64,000 nucleotides of DNA from Actinoplanes sp. KI2 (GCF_025630775.1 NZ_JAOSZE010000026.1:94565-158564), one strand, 5' to 3'. Shown: positions 52,117 through 61,558, numbered from the stretch's first letter. A program made the numbers and translations. The notes: a model not told the origin generated them from the letters alone.

Positions 52117-52130
52117 TGCAAACCTTTGCA
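52117..52130. promoter_or_regulatory. Putative LacI-family operator, site 2
   Basis: TGCAAACCTTTGCA: arms TGCAAA/TTTGCA around two bases, 33 bp before the Gfo/Idh start. It shares TGCAA..TTGCA with site 1, suggesting the same repressor controls both divergent operons. Confidence 0.72.
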
Positions 52131-52162
52131 GACATCCACCAGCTCGTCGGCCGGGAGGACCC

Positions 52163-53488
52163 ATGCCACGAGACCACCGCCGCCGGTACGCCCTGGTCGG
52201 CGCCGGCGCCCGCGCCGAGATGTTCGTCCGCGCCGTCACCGCCGACCACGCCGGCACCGCCGAGCTGGTCGCGCTGGCCGACGTCAACCAGTCGCGGATG
52301 GACACACACAACCGCTGGCTCAAGGCCGCCGGGCACGAGCCGGTGCCCACCTACTCCGCCGCCGAGCTGGCCGCCATGCTCGCTCGGGAGCGGGCCGACG
52401 AGCTGATCGTGACCAGCGTCGACCGCACCCACGCCGGGCACATCGTGACCGCGCTCGAGGCCGGCTGCGACGTGCTCACCGAGAAGCCGATGACCGTGGA
52501 CGCCGAGAGCGCAAGGCGCATCCTGGACGCGCAGCGGCGTACCGGAAATCGGGTTTCGGTCGCCTTCAACTACCGGTTCAACCCGGTGCACGAGGTAGTA
52601 CGCACGCTGCTGGCCGGCGGCGAGATCGGCGAGATCGGCTCGGTGCACTTCGAGTGGCTGCTCGACGTGCGGCACGGCGCCGACTACTTCCGGCGCTGGC
52701 ACCGTGACAAGGCCAACTCGGGCGGGCTGCTGGTGCACAAGTCCGGTCACCACTTCGACCTGGTCAACTGGTGGCTCGGCGCGGCGCCCGAGCAGGTCTA
52801 CGCCGCCGGCCGGCTGTTCTTCTACGGCGAGGCCGGCAAGCGGCACGGATACGCCCGCGACTACGAGCGCGCGCACGGCAGCCCCGCGGCGCAGGACGAC
52901 CCGTTCGCCCTGCATCTGGCGGGCAACCCGCGGCTGCGCGAGCTCTACCTGGACGCCGAGGACGAGGACGGCTACCACCGCGACCGGAACGTCTTCGCCC
53001 CCGGCATCACCATCGAGGACGACCTGTCGGTGCTGGTCCGCTACGACACCGGGGCGACCATGACGTACCACCTCACCGCGTACGCGCCGTGGGAGGGCTA
53101 CCGGCTGATGGTCAACGGCAGCAAGGGGCGCCTCGAACTGGAGGTGGTGGAGAGCGATCACGTCAGCCCGGACGCGGCCGGCGAGCTCAAGGGCGCCGCC
53201 GTGCACGGCACCACCGCCGCTCCGGAGCGGGGCGGGGTCACGCTGACGATCCGGCCGTACTGGGCCCCGCCGTACGCGGTGGAGCTGCAACCGCACCGCC
53301 GGGACGGGCACGGCGGCGCCGACCAGCGGATGACCGCCGTCCTGCTCGGCGGGCAGACCGACCCGATGCGCCGCTCGGCGACCGCCCGCGACGGCGCCCT
53401 GGCCCTGCTCACCGGGCTGGCCGCCAACCGCTCCCTGCAGACCGCCGCGCCGGTGCGCGTGGCCGACCTGCTCGACCTGAACTCCTGA
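52163..53488 (+). CDS. Gfo/Idh/MocA-family oxidoreductase
   Basis: 441 residues, longer than usual. The Rossmann fold begins RYALVGAGARAEMFVRAV near 6, with the TEKPMTVDAESARRILDAQR segment near 110. The substrate domain contains GGLLVHKSGHHFDLVNWWLG near 190, with the catalytic His pair. It is first in a six-ORF catabolic operon. A role in oxidising a sugar to a lactone or uronate, feeding the next enzymes, is inferred. Confidence 0.9.
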   Translation: MPRDHRRRYALVGAGARAEMFVRAVTADHAGTAELVALADVNQSRMDTHNRWLKAAGHEPVPTYSAAELAAMLARERADELIVTSVDRTHAGHIVTALEAGCDVLTEKPMTVDAESARRILDAQRRTGNRVSVAFNYRFNPVHEVVRTLLAGGEIGEIGSVHFEWLLDVRHGADYFRRWHRDKANSGGLLVHKSGHHFDLVNWWLGAAPEQVYAAGRLFFYGEAGKRHGYARDYERAHGSPAAQDDPFALHLAGNPRLRELYLDAEDEDGYHRDRNVFAPGITIEDDLSVLVRYDTGATMTYHLTAYAPWEGYRLMVNGSKGRLELEVVESDHVSPDAAGELKGAAVHGTTAAPERGGVTLTIRPYWAPPYAVELQPHRRDGHGGADQRMTAVLLGGQTDPMRRSATARDGALALLTGLAANRSLQTAAPVRVADLLDLNS

Positions 53489-53498
53489 CGAGGTGACT

Positions 53499-54917
53499 GT
53501 GTCCGACCCGACGTTCGCCATCGAGCCGCGCCATCGCCAGGTCGCTCGCGAGCTCTATGCCACCGCCCGCGACCTGCCGCTGATCAGCCCGCACGGGCAC
53601 GTCGACCCGCGCCTGCTCGCGGACGACGAACCGTTCCCCGACCCGGCCCGGCTGCTGATCGTGCCCGACCACTACGTCACCCGGATGCTGCTCAGCCAGG
53701 GCATCCCGCCGGACCGGCTGGGTGTGCCCCGGCGCGACGGCGGCCCGGTCGAGACCGATCCACGGGCGATCTGGCGGCTGCTCGCGGACAACTGGCACCT
53801 GTTCCGGGGGACCCCGTCCCGGCTCTGGCTCGAACGTACCCTCAAGACGGTTTTCGACGTGGAGACCCGACTGAGCGGGGACACCGCCGACGACGTGTAC
53901 GACGCGATCGCGGCGCGCCTCGCCGAGCCCGGCTTCCGGCCGCGGGCGCTGTTCGAGCGGTTCGGCATCGAGGTCCTGGCGACCACCGAGTCGCCCACCG
54001 ACGACCTGGAGCAGCACGCCAAGCTCGCGGCGGACGGCTGGGGCGGTCCCGGCGGTCGGGTGATCTCCACGTTCCGGCCGGACGACGTCGTCGACCTGGA
54101 CCGCGAGGACTGGTTCGCGAACATCGGCCGGCTCGGCGAGCTCGCCGGTCAGGACACCGGGACGTACGCCGGATACCTGGCCGCCCTGCGCCACCGCCGG
54201 GAGGCGTTCATCGAGGCCGGTACGACCTGCTCCGACCACGGGCACCCGACCGCGCGCACCGAGGTGCTGACCGCGGCCGAGGCGGCGGCGATCTACGAGC
54301 GAGGCCTGCGCGGGTCGGCGTCGGCCGCGGACGCCGAGACGTTCCGCGGGCACATGCTGCTCGAGTTCGCCCGGATGTCGCTCGACGACGGGCTGGTCAT
54401 GCAGCTGCATCCGGGCGCGGTGCGCGACCACAACCGCCGGCTGCACGCCGCGCACGGCCGGGACGTCGGCGGCGACATCCCCCGGGCCACCGACTACGTG
54501 CATGCCTTGAGACCACTGCTTGACACGTACGGAATGGACCCGCGCCTGCGGGTCGTGGTGTACACGCTGGACGAGTACACGTTCAGCCGCGAGCTGGCCC
54601 CCCTCGCGGGCGGCTACCCGGCGCTGTTCCTCGGCGCGCCGTGGTGGTTCCTGGACACGCCGGACGCGATGCGCCGGTTCCGGGAGGCGGTGACCGACTC
54701 GGCCGGCTTCTACAACACGGCCGGGTTCGTCGACGACACCCGGGCGTTCTGCTCGATCCCGGTACGGCACGACGTCTCGCGCCGCTCCGACGCGGCCTAC
54801 CTGGCGTCCCTGGTGGTGCAGGACCGGCTGCCGATGGACGAGGCGGTGGAGACCATGGCCGACCTCTCCTACCACCTGCCGAAGCGGATCTTCCGGCTGG
54901 ACAAGGCGGCGAAATGA
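53499..54917 (+). CDS. uxaC: Glucuronate isomerase (uronate isomerase)
   Basis: 472 residues, as expected for UxaC. It converts D-glucuronate to D-fructuronate (or galacturonate to tagaturonate). The metal-binding start LPLISPHGHVDPRLLADDEPF near 24 is characteristic, followed by STFRPDDVVDLDR near 190 and MQLHPGAVRDHNR near 300. GTG 53499 follows GAGG with correct spacing; GTG 53493 overlaps the ribosome-binding site and is less likely. The stop overlaps the next ATG (ATGA). Confidence 0.93.
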   Translation: MSDPTFAIEPRHRQVARELYATARDLPLISPHGHVDPRLLADDEPFPDPARLLIVPDHYVTRMLLSQGIPPDRLGVPRRDGGPVETDPRAIWRLLADNWHLFRGTPSRLWLERTLKTVFDVETRLSGDTADDVYDAIAARLAEPGFRPRALFERFGIEVLATTESPTDDLEQHAKLAADGWGGPGGRVISTFRPDDVVDLDREDWFANIGRLGELAGQDTGTYAGYLAALRHRREAFIEAGTTCSDHGHPTARTEVLTAAEAAAIYERGLRGSASAADAETFRGHMLLEFARMSLDDGLVMQLHPGAVRDHNRRLHAAHGRDVGGDIPRATDYVHALRPLLDTYGMDPRLRVVVYTLDEYTFSRELAPLAGGYPALFLGAPWWFLDTPDAMRRFREAVTDSAGFYNTAGFVDDTRAFCSIPVRHDVSRRSDAAYLASLVVQDRLPMDEAVETMADLSYHLPKRIFRLDKAAK

Positions 54918-56179
54918 TCATCACGGGACTGACCGTCCACGACGTACGCTTCCCGACCGCGGCCGCCGGGGACGGCTCGGACGCGATCAACCGCGGCGAC
55001 TACTCGGCCACCTACGTCGAACTGGCCACCGGCGACGGCCCGGCCGGGACCGGGTTCACCTTCACCAACGGGCGGGGCAACGAGATCACCTGCGCCGCGG
55101 TCGAGGCCCTCGCCCACCACGTGGTGGGCCGGACGCCCGAGGAGGTGGTTCCGCGCGACCTCACCGCCGACGTGCAGCTGCGCTGGCTGGGCCCCGAGAA
55201 GGGCGTCATCCAGATGGCCGCCGGCGCGATCCTGAACGCGGTGTGGGACCTGCGGGCCAAGGCCGCGGGCAAGCCGATGTGGCAGCTGCTGGCCGAGATG
55301 CCGACCGCCGACCTGGTGGCCTGCGTCGACTTCCGGCACATCGACGACGCCCTCACGCCCGAGGACGCGGCCGCCATCCTCGACAAGGGCCGCGACGGGC
55401 TCGACGATCGGCTGGCCCGGCTGCGGCGGGCCGGCTTCCCGTCGTACACCACCAGCGTGGGCTGGCTCGGGTATCCCGACGACAAGGTACGGGCGCTGAC
55501 CCGGGTGGCGTACGCGCAGGGCTGGCGGGCGATGAAGATGAAGGTCGGCGGCCCGATCGAGGACGACCTGCGCCGGGCCCGGATCATCCGCGCCGAGATC
55601 GGGCCGGACGCGCTGCTGATGATGGACGCCAACCAGGTGTGGGGCGTCGACGAGGCGATCGCGAACATGCGCCTGCTGGCCGAGACGAACCCGTACTGGA
55701 TCGAGGAACCCACCCACCCGGACGACTTGCTCGGCCACGCGCGCATCCAGCAGGCCGTCGCGCCGGTCCGGGTGGCCACCGGCGAGGTCGCCGCCAACCG
55801 GGTCATCTTCAAGCAGCTGCTGCAGGCCGGCGCGATCGGGGTCATGCAGATCGACGCCTGCCGGGTCGCCGGCGTCCCCGAGGTGCTGGCCGAGCTGCTG
55901 ATGGCCGCGAAGTTCGGGGTGCCGGTCTGCCCGCACGCCGGCGGGGTCGGACTGTGCGAGCTGGTCCAGCACCTGGCGATCTTCGACTACCTGCGGGTCG
56001 GCACGTCCCTCGACGGCCGGATGGTCGAGTACGTCGACCACCTGCACGAGCATTTCCAGGATCCGGTACGCACGAGGGACGGGCGCTATCTGCTCCCCGA
56101 ACGGCCCGGCTACAGCTCGGATCTGAAACCGGAGTCGATCGCCGAGTTCCGCTTCCCGGACGGGCCGGCCTGGAAATGA
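54914..56179 (+). CDS. fucD: L-fuconate dehydratase-like enolase-superfamily enzyme
   Basis: 421 residues. The sequence follows characterised L-fuconate dehydratase closely as I remember it: HDVRFPTAA and GSDAINR at the start, LRWLGPEKGVIQMAAGAILN near 95 and PSYTTSVGWLGYPDDK near 175. Catalytic residues: KxK in MKMKVGGPIEDD near 212, metal ligands in LMMDANQVWG, EEPTHPDD and ATGEVAANR, and His in CPHAGGVGLCE near 337. It dehydrates an acid sugar to a 2-keto-3-deoxy acid. In this operon it may instead or also act on mannonate. Coupled by ATGA to both neighbours. Confidence 0.88.
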   Translation: MIITGLTVHDVRFPTAAAGDGSDAINRGDYSATYVELATGDGPAGTGFTFTNGRGNEITCAAVEALAHHVVGRTPEEVVPRDLTADVQLRWLGPEKGVIQMAAGAILNAVWDLRAKAAGKPMWQLLAEMPTADLVACVDFRHIDDALTPEDAAAILDKGRDGLDDRLARLRRAGFPSYTTSVGWLGYPDDKVRALTRVAYAQGWRAMKMKVGGPIEDDLRRARIIRAEIGPDALLMMDANQVWGVDEAIANMRLLAETNPYWIEEPTHPDDLLGHARIQQAVAPVRVATGEVAANRVIFKQLLQAGAIGVMQIDACRVAGVPEVLAELLMAAKFGVPVCPHAGGVGLCELVQHLAIFDYLRVGTSLDGRMVEYVDHLHEHFQDPVRTRDGRYLLPERPGYSSDLKPESIAEFRFPDGPAWK

Positions 56180-57639
56180 GCGATCTCCTCGGCCTCGCCA
56201 CCCTCGGCCGCGTGCCCGCCGCCAGCCGCCCGCGGATCACGCCGGGCGACGCCGGCGCCGGCATCGTCCACCTCGGCCTCGGCGCATTCCACCGGGCCCA
56301 TCAGGCCGTCTTCACCGAGGACGCGATGGCGGCCGCCGGCGGCAACTGGGGCATCGCCGGCGTCGCGCCCCGCTCGGTCACCGTCCTCGATGCGCTGCGG
56401 GCGCAGGACCGGCTCTACAGCGTCACCACGCTCGCCGCGGAGGGCCGCTCCACCCGGGTGGTCGGATCCCTCGCCTCGCTGCACCACGCGGCGGGCGACC
56501 CCGACGCGGTGGTCCGCCTGCTCGCCGACCCGGCCATCCGGATCGTCACGCTGACCGTCACCGAGAAGGGCTACCGGCTCGACCCGGCGACCGGGCGGCT
56601 GCTGCTCGACGACGAGCTGCGCGGCGACCTGGAGAGCTTCCGGCCGCCGCGTACCGTGCCGGGCCTGCTGATCCGCGGCCTGGCCGCCCGGCGGCGGGCC
56701 GACGCCGGGCCGATCGCGCTGGTCAGCTGCGACAACCTGCCGGCCAACGGGCACCGGATGCGCGGGCTGGTCGACTACCTGGCCGCGGCCACCTCGCTCA
56801 CCGACTGGATGCGGGAGAACGTCACCTTTCCCGGCACGATGGTCGACCGGATCGTGCCGGCCAGCACCGACGAGACCCGGTCCCTCGCCCTCGGCCGGCT
56901 GGGCCTCCGCGACGACGCCGCATTGTCCGGCGAGCCCTACTCGGCGTGGGTGATCGAGGACGACTTCCCGGGCGGCCGCCCGGCCTGGGAGAAAGCGGGC
57001 GCGGTGCTCACCGGCGACCCGCGGCCGTGGGAGATGCTGAAGCTGCGGACCCTCAACGGGGTGCACTCGGCGATCGCCTACCTCGGCGCGCTGGCCGGGC
57101 GGGAGACGATCGCCGACGCGCTCACCCTGCCCGGGATGGCCGGGGTGATGCGGCGGTTCATCGCCGAGGACATCGCGCCCAGCTTCATGCCGCCGCCGGG
57201 CGTCGATCGGATCGAGTACGGCGAGGAGGTCCTGCACCGGTTCGCGAACCCGGCCATCAGGTACCGGACCGTGCAGGTGGCGACGGACGGCTCGCAGAAG
57301 CTGCCGCAGCGCGTCCTGCACACGATCCTCGACCGGCGCGCGGCCGGCGCCACCCCGCACTGGGCGATCATGGTGGTCGCCGCGTGGATGCGCTACGCCG
57401 GGGGCGTCGACGACAACGGGCGGCCGCTCCCCCTCGACGACCCCCTGGCGGCCCGGATCCGGGCGCGGCTGGCGGCGGCCCCGGCCACCCCGGCCGGCGT
57501 GGTGGACGCGCTGCTGGGGCTGGACACCGTCTTCGCGCCCGAGCTGGCCGGCGACGACACGGTCCGGGACCTGCTGATCGAGTGGCTGACCGAGTTCGAC
57601 AAACACGGCGTGGAAGCGACCCTGGCAGGTGCGGCATGA
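56176..57639 (+). CDS. Mannitol dehydrogenase family protein (fructuronate reductase type)
   Basis: 487 residues, a long-chain polyol dehydrogenase. The NAD-binding segment is GIVHLGLGAFHRAHQAVF near 28. The catalytic Lys and conserved residues are in EMLKLRTLNGVHSAIAYLG near 287. After UxaC the natural substrate is D-fructuronate, reduced to D-mannonate; mannitol or altronate activity cannot be excluded. The ATG overlaps the upstream stop; the stop overlaps the ATG of an 18-codon ORF. Confidence 0.87.
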   Translation: MSDLLGLATLGRVPAASRPRITPGDAGAGIVHLGLGAFHRAHQAVFTEDAMAAAGGNWGIAGVAPRSVTVLDALRAQDRLYSVTTLAAEGRSTRVVGSLASLHHAAGDPDAVVRLLADPAIRIVTLTVTEKGYRLDPATGRLLLDDELRGDLESFRPPRTVPGLLIRGLAARRRADAGPIALVSCDNLPANGHRMRGLVDYLAAATSLTDWMRENVTFPGTMVDRIVPASTDETRSLALGRLGLRDDAALSGEPYSAWVIEDDFPGGRPAWEKAGAVLTGDPRPWEMLKLRTLNGVHSAIAYLGALAGRETIADALTLPGMAGVMRRFIAEDIAPSFMPPPGVDRIEYGEEVLHRFANPAIRYRTVQVATDGSQKLPQRVLHTILDRRAAGATPHWAIMVVAAWMRYAGGVDDNGRPLPLDDPLAARIRARLAAAPATPAGVVDALLGLDTVFAPELAGDDTVRDLLIEWLTEFDKHGVEATLAGAA

Positions 57640-57692
57640 CCGCCTGCGCCGAGCGAGGGCCGGACGGGCACGTCTGCGGAGGCACCGCATGA
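57636..57692 (+). CDS. Micro-ORF MTACAERGPDGHVCGGTA
   Basis: Eighteen codons. Its ATG overlaps the stop of the reductase (ATGA) and its stop overlaps the ATG of the next oxidoreductase (ATGA). It contains the GGAGG ribosome-binding site for that gene. The first residues MTA equal those of the downstream protein. It may be a translational coupling device or a duplicated junction; two Cys residues could form a small motif. Confidence 0.4.
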   Translation: MTACAERGPDGHVCGGTA

Positions 57693-58825
57693 CGGCGACG
57701 GTGGCATTGATCGGGGCGAACGGGCACGGGCGGTGGCATCGGCGGCGGATCGCCGAGGTGGCGGCGACCGGTCGCATCCGGCTCGTGGCCCTCGCCGACG
57801 TGCGGCCGCTGGAGCCGGACCCGCCCGTACCGGATGGGGTGCCGGTCTTCACCGATCACCGTGAGCTGCTCGCCGCGGCCGCCCCCGAGGTGGTGGTGAT
57901 CTGCACGCCGCCGCACACGCACCTGCAGATCGCGCTGGACGCGATCGACGCCGGCTGCGACCTGCTCCTGGAGAAGCCGCCGGTCGCGTCGCTCGCCGCG
58001 CACCACACGCTCGCCGCCTCGCTGAGCGCGGCGGGCCGGGCCTGCCAGGTCGGCTTCCAGGCGCTCGGTTCGACCGCGTGGCAGCGGTTCCGCGACGCGC
58101 TGCCGGGGCTCGGGGCGCTGGGCGGGATCACCGGCACGGCGTCCTGGCAGCGGGACGACGTCTACTATGCCCGGTCGCCGTGGGCGGGCCGGCGGGTCGT
58201 CGCCGGCCGGCCGGTGATCGACGGCGCGCTGGTCAACCCGCTCGCGCACGCGGTCATGCAGGCCCTCGCCGGCGCCCGGGCGGTGGGCGCGGGCCGGCCG
58301 CGGCAGCTGGTCGCCGAGCGCTACCGGGTGCGGCCGATCGAGGTGGAGGACACCGCGTTCGCCCGGATCGCCTTCGACAGCGGGCTGTCCGTGATGATCG
58401 CGGTGACGCTGGCCGGCGAGGACTTCATCGCCGGCGAGATCGCGGCCCGCGGGCCGGGCGGCCGGGCCGTGCTGGAATACCCGACCGACCGCCTCGCCCT
58501 GCCCGGCGACGCCGAGCCGCGGCCGGTCGAGGGCCGCGCCGACCTGCTCACCAACCTGGTCGAGCACCGTACGGACGGGACGCCGCTGCTCGTGCCGCTG
58601 GCGGCGACCGCCGACTTCACCGCGGTGCTGGAGGCGCTGACCGTCCCCGGCGTGCCGACGCCGCACCTGCTGGACGACGCGGCGGTGCTCACCGAGGGCC
58701 CGAAGCGCACCATCCCCGGCGTCAACGACCTGCTCCGCAAGGTGGTCGAGACGATGGCGCTGCCCTCGGAGATGGGCGTGCCGTGGGCGGTGCGGCCGTT
58801 CACCCAGCGGCTGCCGGCCGCCTAG
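57689..58825 (+). CDS. Gfo/Idh/MocA-family oxidoreductase
   Basis: 378 residues. Rossmann fold at 4-30 (VALIGANGHGRWHRRRI, a variant without the classic third Gly), the LLLEKPPVASLAAHHTL segment near 94 and a substrate domain around VIDGALVNPLAHAVMQAL near 180. It is the last gene of the uronate-type operon. ATG 57689 follows GCGGAGG; an upstream GTG at 57629 belongs to the overlapping reductase. The substrate is unknown. Confidence 0.88.
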   Translation: MTATVALIGANGHGRWHRRRIAEVAATGRIRLVALADVRPLEPDPPVPDGVPVFTDHRELLAAAAPEVVVICTPPHTHLQIALDAIDAGCDLLLEKPPVASLAAHHTLAASLSAAGRACQVGFQALGSTAWQRFRDALPGLGALGGITGTASWQRDDVYYARSPWAGRRVVAGRPVIDGALVNPLAHAVMQALAGARAVGAGRPRQLVAERYRVRPIEVEDTAFARIAFDSGLSVMIAVTLAGEDFIAGEIAARGPGGRAVLEYPTDRLALPGDAEPRPVEGRADLLTNLVEHRTDGTPLLVPLAATADFTAVLEALTVPGVPTPHLLDDAAVLTEGPKRTIPGVNDLLRKVVETMALPSEMGVPWAVRPFTQRLPAA

Positions 58826-58829
58826 TCGA

Positions 58830-58860
58830 TCGACATTCATGCATCGATAGGGTGTAGTCT
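58830..58860 (+). promoter_or_regulatory. Putative promoter giving a leaderless transcript
   Basis: TCGACA (58830-58835) and TAGTCT (58855-58860) are 19 bp apart. The GTG of the next gene comes seven bases after the -10 with no ribosome-binding site between. Confidence 0.35.
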
Positions 58861-58867
58861 GCCCGCC

Positions 58868-59179
58868 GTGGTGAGCCGGACGCGCGCCTTCACCATCGCC
58901 ACGGCCTGGATCGTCGCCGGGCTGGCGGCGGGTATCGCCGCGTTCGCCGTCACGACCGGCGTACTGACCGACGGCATCCGGTCCGTGGTGACGGCCGGCG
59001 TGCTGTTCCTTCCCGCCTGCCTGATCGTGGCGGGCGTCTGGGTAGGCGTCGGCGCCCGCACCGCCCGCTCGTCCGCGTCGCTCGGCGGCCAGGCGGCGCT
59101 GTTCGGCCTGGCCGCGGCCGTGGTCGCGGTCCTGCTGCTGGCCGCGCTGGGCCCGGCCCTCGGCGACGCCGCTCACTGA
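58868..59179 (+). CDS. Small membrane protein, unknown
   Basis: 103 residues with three hydrophobic segments, at about 8-30, 40-60 and 73-95, separated by short loops. No motif or family recognised. GTG start at 58868 or the adjacent GTG at 58871. It sits alone between the sugar operon and the convergent histidine kinase gene. Confidence 0.65.
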   Translation: MVSRTRAFTIATAWIVAGLAAGIAAFAVTTGVLTDGIRSVVTAGVLFLPACLIVAGVWVGVGARTARSSASLGGQAALFGLAAAVVAVLLLAALGPALGDAAH

Positions 59180-59198
59180 CAGGCGGCTCCTGGAGAGG

Positions 59199-61439
59199 TC
59201 ACGCCCGGGCGTGCGCCACCGCTGCCAGGGCCGGGTGGGCGGACAATCGGGCAACCTCGACCGGGGCGGGCGGGGTGAGCGGCAGGCCGGCCGCGTTCAC
59301 CGGGGTGGCCGGTGGGTCGGACGCGGGCAGGGTGAAGGTGAAACGGGTGCCGCCGCCCGGGTTGTCGGTGGCGACGATGGTGCCGCCGTGGCGGGTGACG
59401 ACGCGGTGGCAGATGGCCAGGCCGAGGCCGTTACCGGCGTAGCCGGCGCCCTGGTGGGCCCGGTGGAAGCTGTCGAAGATGGCCTCGTGCTGCCCCGCCG
59501 GGATACCGATGCCGTTGTCCGCGACGGTGACCTGCACGACGTCGCGCGTCTGGGTGCTGGTGACCCGGACGTGCGGGGTCACCCCGGGTGCCGTGTACTT
59601 GATCGCGTTGCCGATCAGGTTCTCCAGCAGTTGCCGGATCGCGCCCGCGTCGCCGTTCACCGGGTGCAGCCGGCCCAGCGCGACCTGCGGGACCGGGAGC
59701 CCGGCGGCGGCCGCCGCGTCGGCGCGCCCGGCGCCGATGTCGGTGACCATGGCGGTCAGCTCGACCCGGGTGAGGTCGAGGTCGGCGTCGCGGGCCGAGG
59801 TGTACGCCAGCAGGTCGTTGATCAGCCCGCGCATCCGGACGGCCGCGCGGGTGACCCGGTTGATGCCGTCCCGGGCGATCCCGATCGCGGGCTGCTCGGC
59901 GTCCAGGGCGTCGGCGGCGGCCTCGGACCAGCCCTCGACGGTGGTCAGCGGACTCTGCAGGTCGTGCGCGACGACCCCGGCGAAGGTGGCGAGCTGGTCG
60001 CGGTGGCGACGCTCGGTGGTGACGTCGTGGAAGAGCACGACCGCGTTGCGGGCGCCGTCGGAGGCGGGCAGCGGGGTCGCGGAGACCCGCAGGATCCGCC
60101 CGTCGTGGCCGTCCTGCTCGGTGAACAGCAGGTCGACCGGTTCGACCTTCTCACCGGCCAGGGCCCGCGCCGGCGGCAGCATCCGCGCGGCGACCGGGCT
60201 GCCGTCGAGGTTGCGTGCCCGGGTCTGGATGTCGCACATGGTCCCGGCCGGCCCGAGCAGGCGCACCCCGGCGGGGTTGCGCAGCAGGACCTTGCCGTCG
60301 GCGTCGACCAGCGACAGGCCGTCGGCCATCGAGTCGATGACCGCGCTCATCAGTGCGGCGTGCCGGGTCTGCTCCTCCTTCTGGGCGGTCAGCTCGGTCA
60401 CCAGCGCGGTGCGTTCGTCGCGGCCCAGCGCCAGCGCCAGTCCGACGGCGGCGATCAGCACCACGTACAGCTGCGCGACCATGACCCGGGCCCGCGGATC
60501 CGCGATGGAGGCCATCGGCCCCTCGCCGTACAGGGTGAACAGCAACGCCGCGCAGCCGAAGATCAGGTGGTGCCCGACCAGGAAGCTGGTGCGCAGCCGC
60601 ACCGCGGCCCACACGGTCACCGCGACCAGCGGGAACGCCAGCGGCAGACCGTGGTCGAAGACGAAGCCGAACAGGTAGGCCGCGGCCGAACAGAAGGCCA
60701 CCGCCAGGTACTCGACGGCCTTCCAGGCAGGCACCGCCCGCACCGCCTGGTCGACGGCGCGGCACCAGCCGGCCGGCGTCCCGTACCGGGCCCGGAATCC
60801 GCTGACCGCGGGACCGAACCACAGCCCGGTGCTGCCCAGCACGAAGATGCTGGTGACCTGCCGTCCCATCCAGTCCGCCGCGATCAGCCACGACGCCGGC
60901 GTCCCGGTCAGCCACATGGTGGCGAGGCCGAGCGCCGCACCAGCGGCGCTGGCCACGGCCGTGACACCCAGCAGGTAGGCCAGGTCCCGGGGCGCGGAGA
61001 GGCGGGCGCTGCCGCCGGCGCCCCACAGCGTGGGCCGCCAGCGTCCCAGCAGCCACCCGAACAACAAAGTCTGCACCAGGTTGGCCAGCGCCAGACCCAC
61101 GCTGCCCGGCACGGTCACGCCCGTGACGACGTTGCCCGCCAGCGCGATCAGGAACAGGGCACACGCGTCCACCCACCGGGTTCCCGCGTATCGCTGGGCG
61201 CAGAACCACACCACCGCGACCCCGGCCGCGGGCCACACCAGCGACACGCAGCTGTCGTCGATGACGGTCAGCCGCCCGGCCATCAGTGCCACGGCGTAGA
61301 CGACCGCAAACCCCGCGGTGCGCGCCAGCGACACCCGCAGCGAGAGCGGGCCGCGCCCGGTACGGCTCGACGCCGTTACCGAAGTGCCTGCCGTTCCCCC
61401 TGTGGCGACGCTCGTGCCGGGTGCGCGAGTGCGCTCCAC
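59199..61439 (-). CDS. Sensor histidine kinase with MASE1-like membrane domain and PAS
   Basis: 746 residues. The MASE1-like sensor with about eight membrane helices occupies residues 40-340 (SLVWPAAGVAVVWF near 67). A PAS domain follows (about 365-470; MADGLSLVDADGKVLLRNPAG), then the HisKA domain with His near 490 in FAGVVAHDLQSPLTTVEGW. The ATPase domain shows IGNAIKYTAPG near 610, VADNGIGIPAGQ and GNGLGLAICHRVV near 680. No partner regulator is adjacent, so it is an orphan. GTG 61439 was chosen because GGGGGG lies five bases upstream; the frame is open to 61523. Confidence 0.88.
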   Translation of the reverse strand: MERTRAPGTSVATGGTAGTSVTASSRTGRGPLSLRVSLARTAGFAVVYAVALMAGRLTVIDDSCVSLVWPAAGVAVVWFCAQRYAGTRWVDACALFLIALAGNVVTGVTVPGSVGLALANLVQTLLFGWLLGRWRPTLWGAGGSARLSAPRDLAYLLGVTAVASAAGAALGLATMWLTGTPASWLIAADWMGRQVTSIFVLGSTGLWFGPAVSGFRARYGTPAGWCRAVDQAVRAVPAWKAVEYLAVAFCSAAAYLFGFVFDHGLPLAFPLVAVTVWAAVRLRTSFLVGHHLIFGCAALLFTLYGEGPMASIADPRARVMVAQLYVVLIAAVGLALALGRDERTALVTELTAQKEEQTRHAALMSAVIDSMADGLSLVDADGKVLLRNPAGVRLLGPAGTMCDIQTRARNLDGSPVAARMLPPARALAGEKVEPVDLLFTEQDGHDGRILRVSATPLPASDGARNAVVLFHDVTTERRHRDQLATFAGVVAHDLQSPLTTVEGWSEAAADALDAEQPAIGIARDGINRVTRAAVRMRGLINDLLAYTSARDADLDLTRVELTAMVTDIGAGRADAAAAAGLPVPQVALGRLHPVNGDAGAIRQLLENLIGNAIKYTAPGVTPHVRVTSTQTRDVVQVTVADNGIGIPAGQHEAIFDSFHRAHQGAGYAGNGLGLAICHRVVTRHGGTIVATDNPGGGTRFTFTLPASDPPATPVNAAGLPLTPPAPVEVARLSAHPALAAVAHARA

Positions 61440-61558
61440 GTGAACCCCCCGATTCACCGGGCCGCAGTCGGGCCCGACTCCCCAAAGACTCGAAGAGCAC
61501 GGGTGCGGACCGGGGCACAGCACGGTTGCCGGCCGGGTGCCATCAGCCCTTCAGTCGA

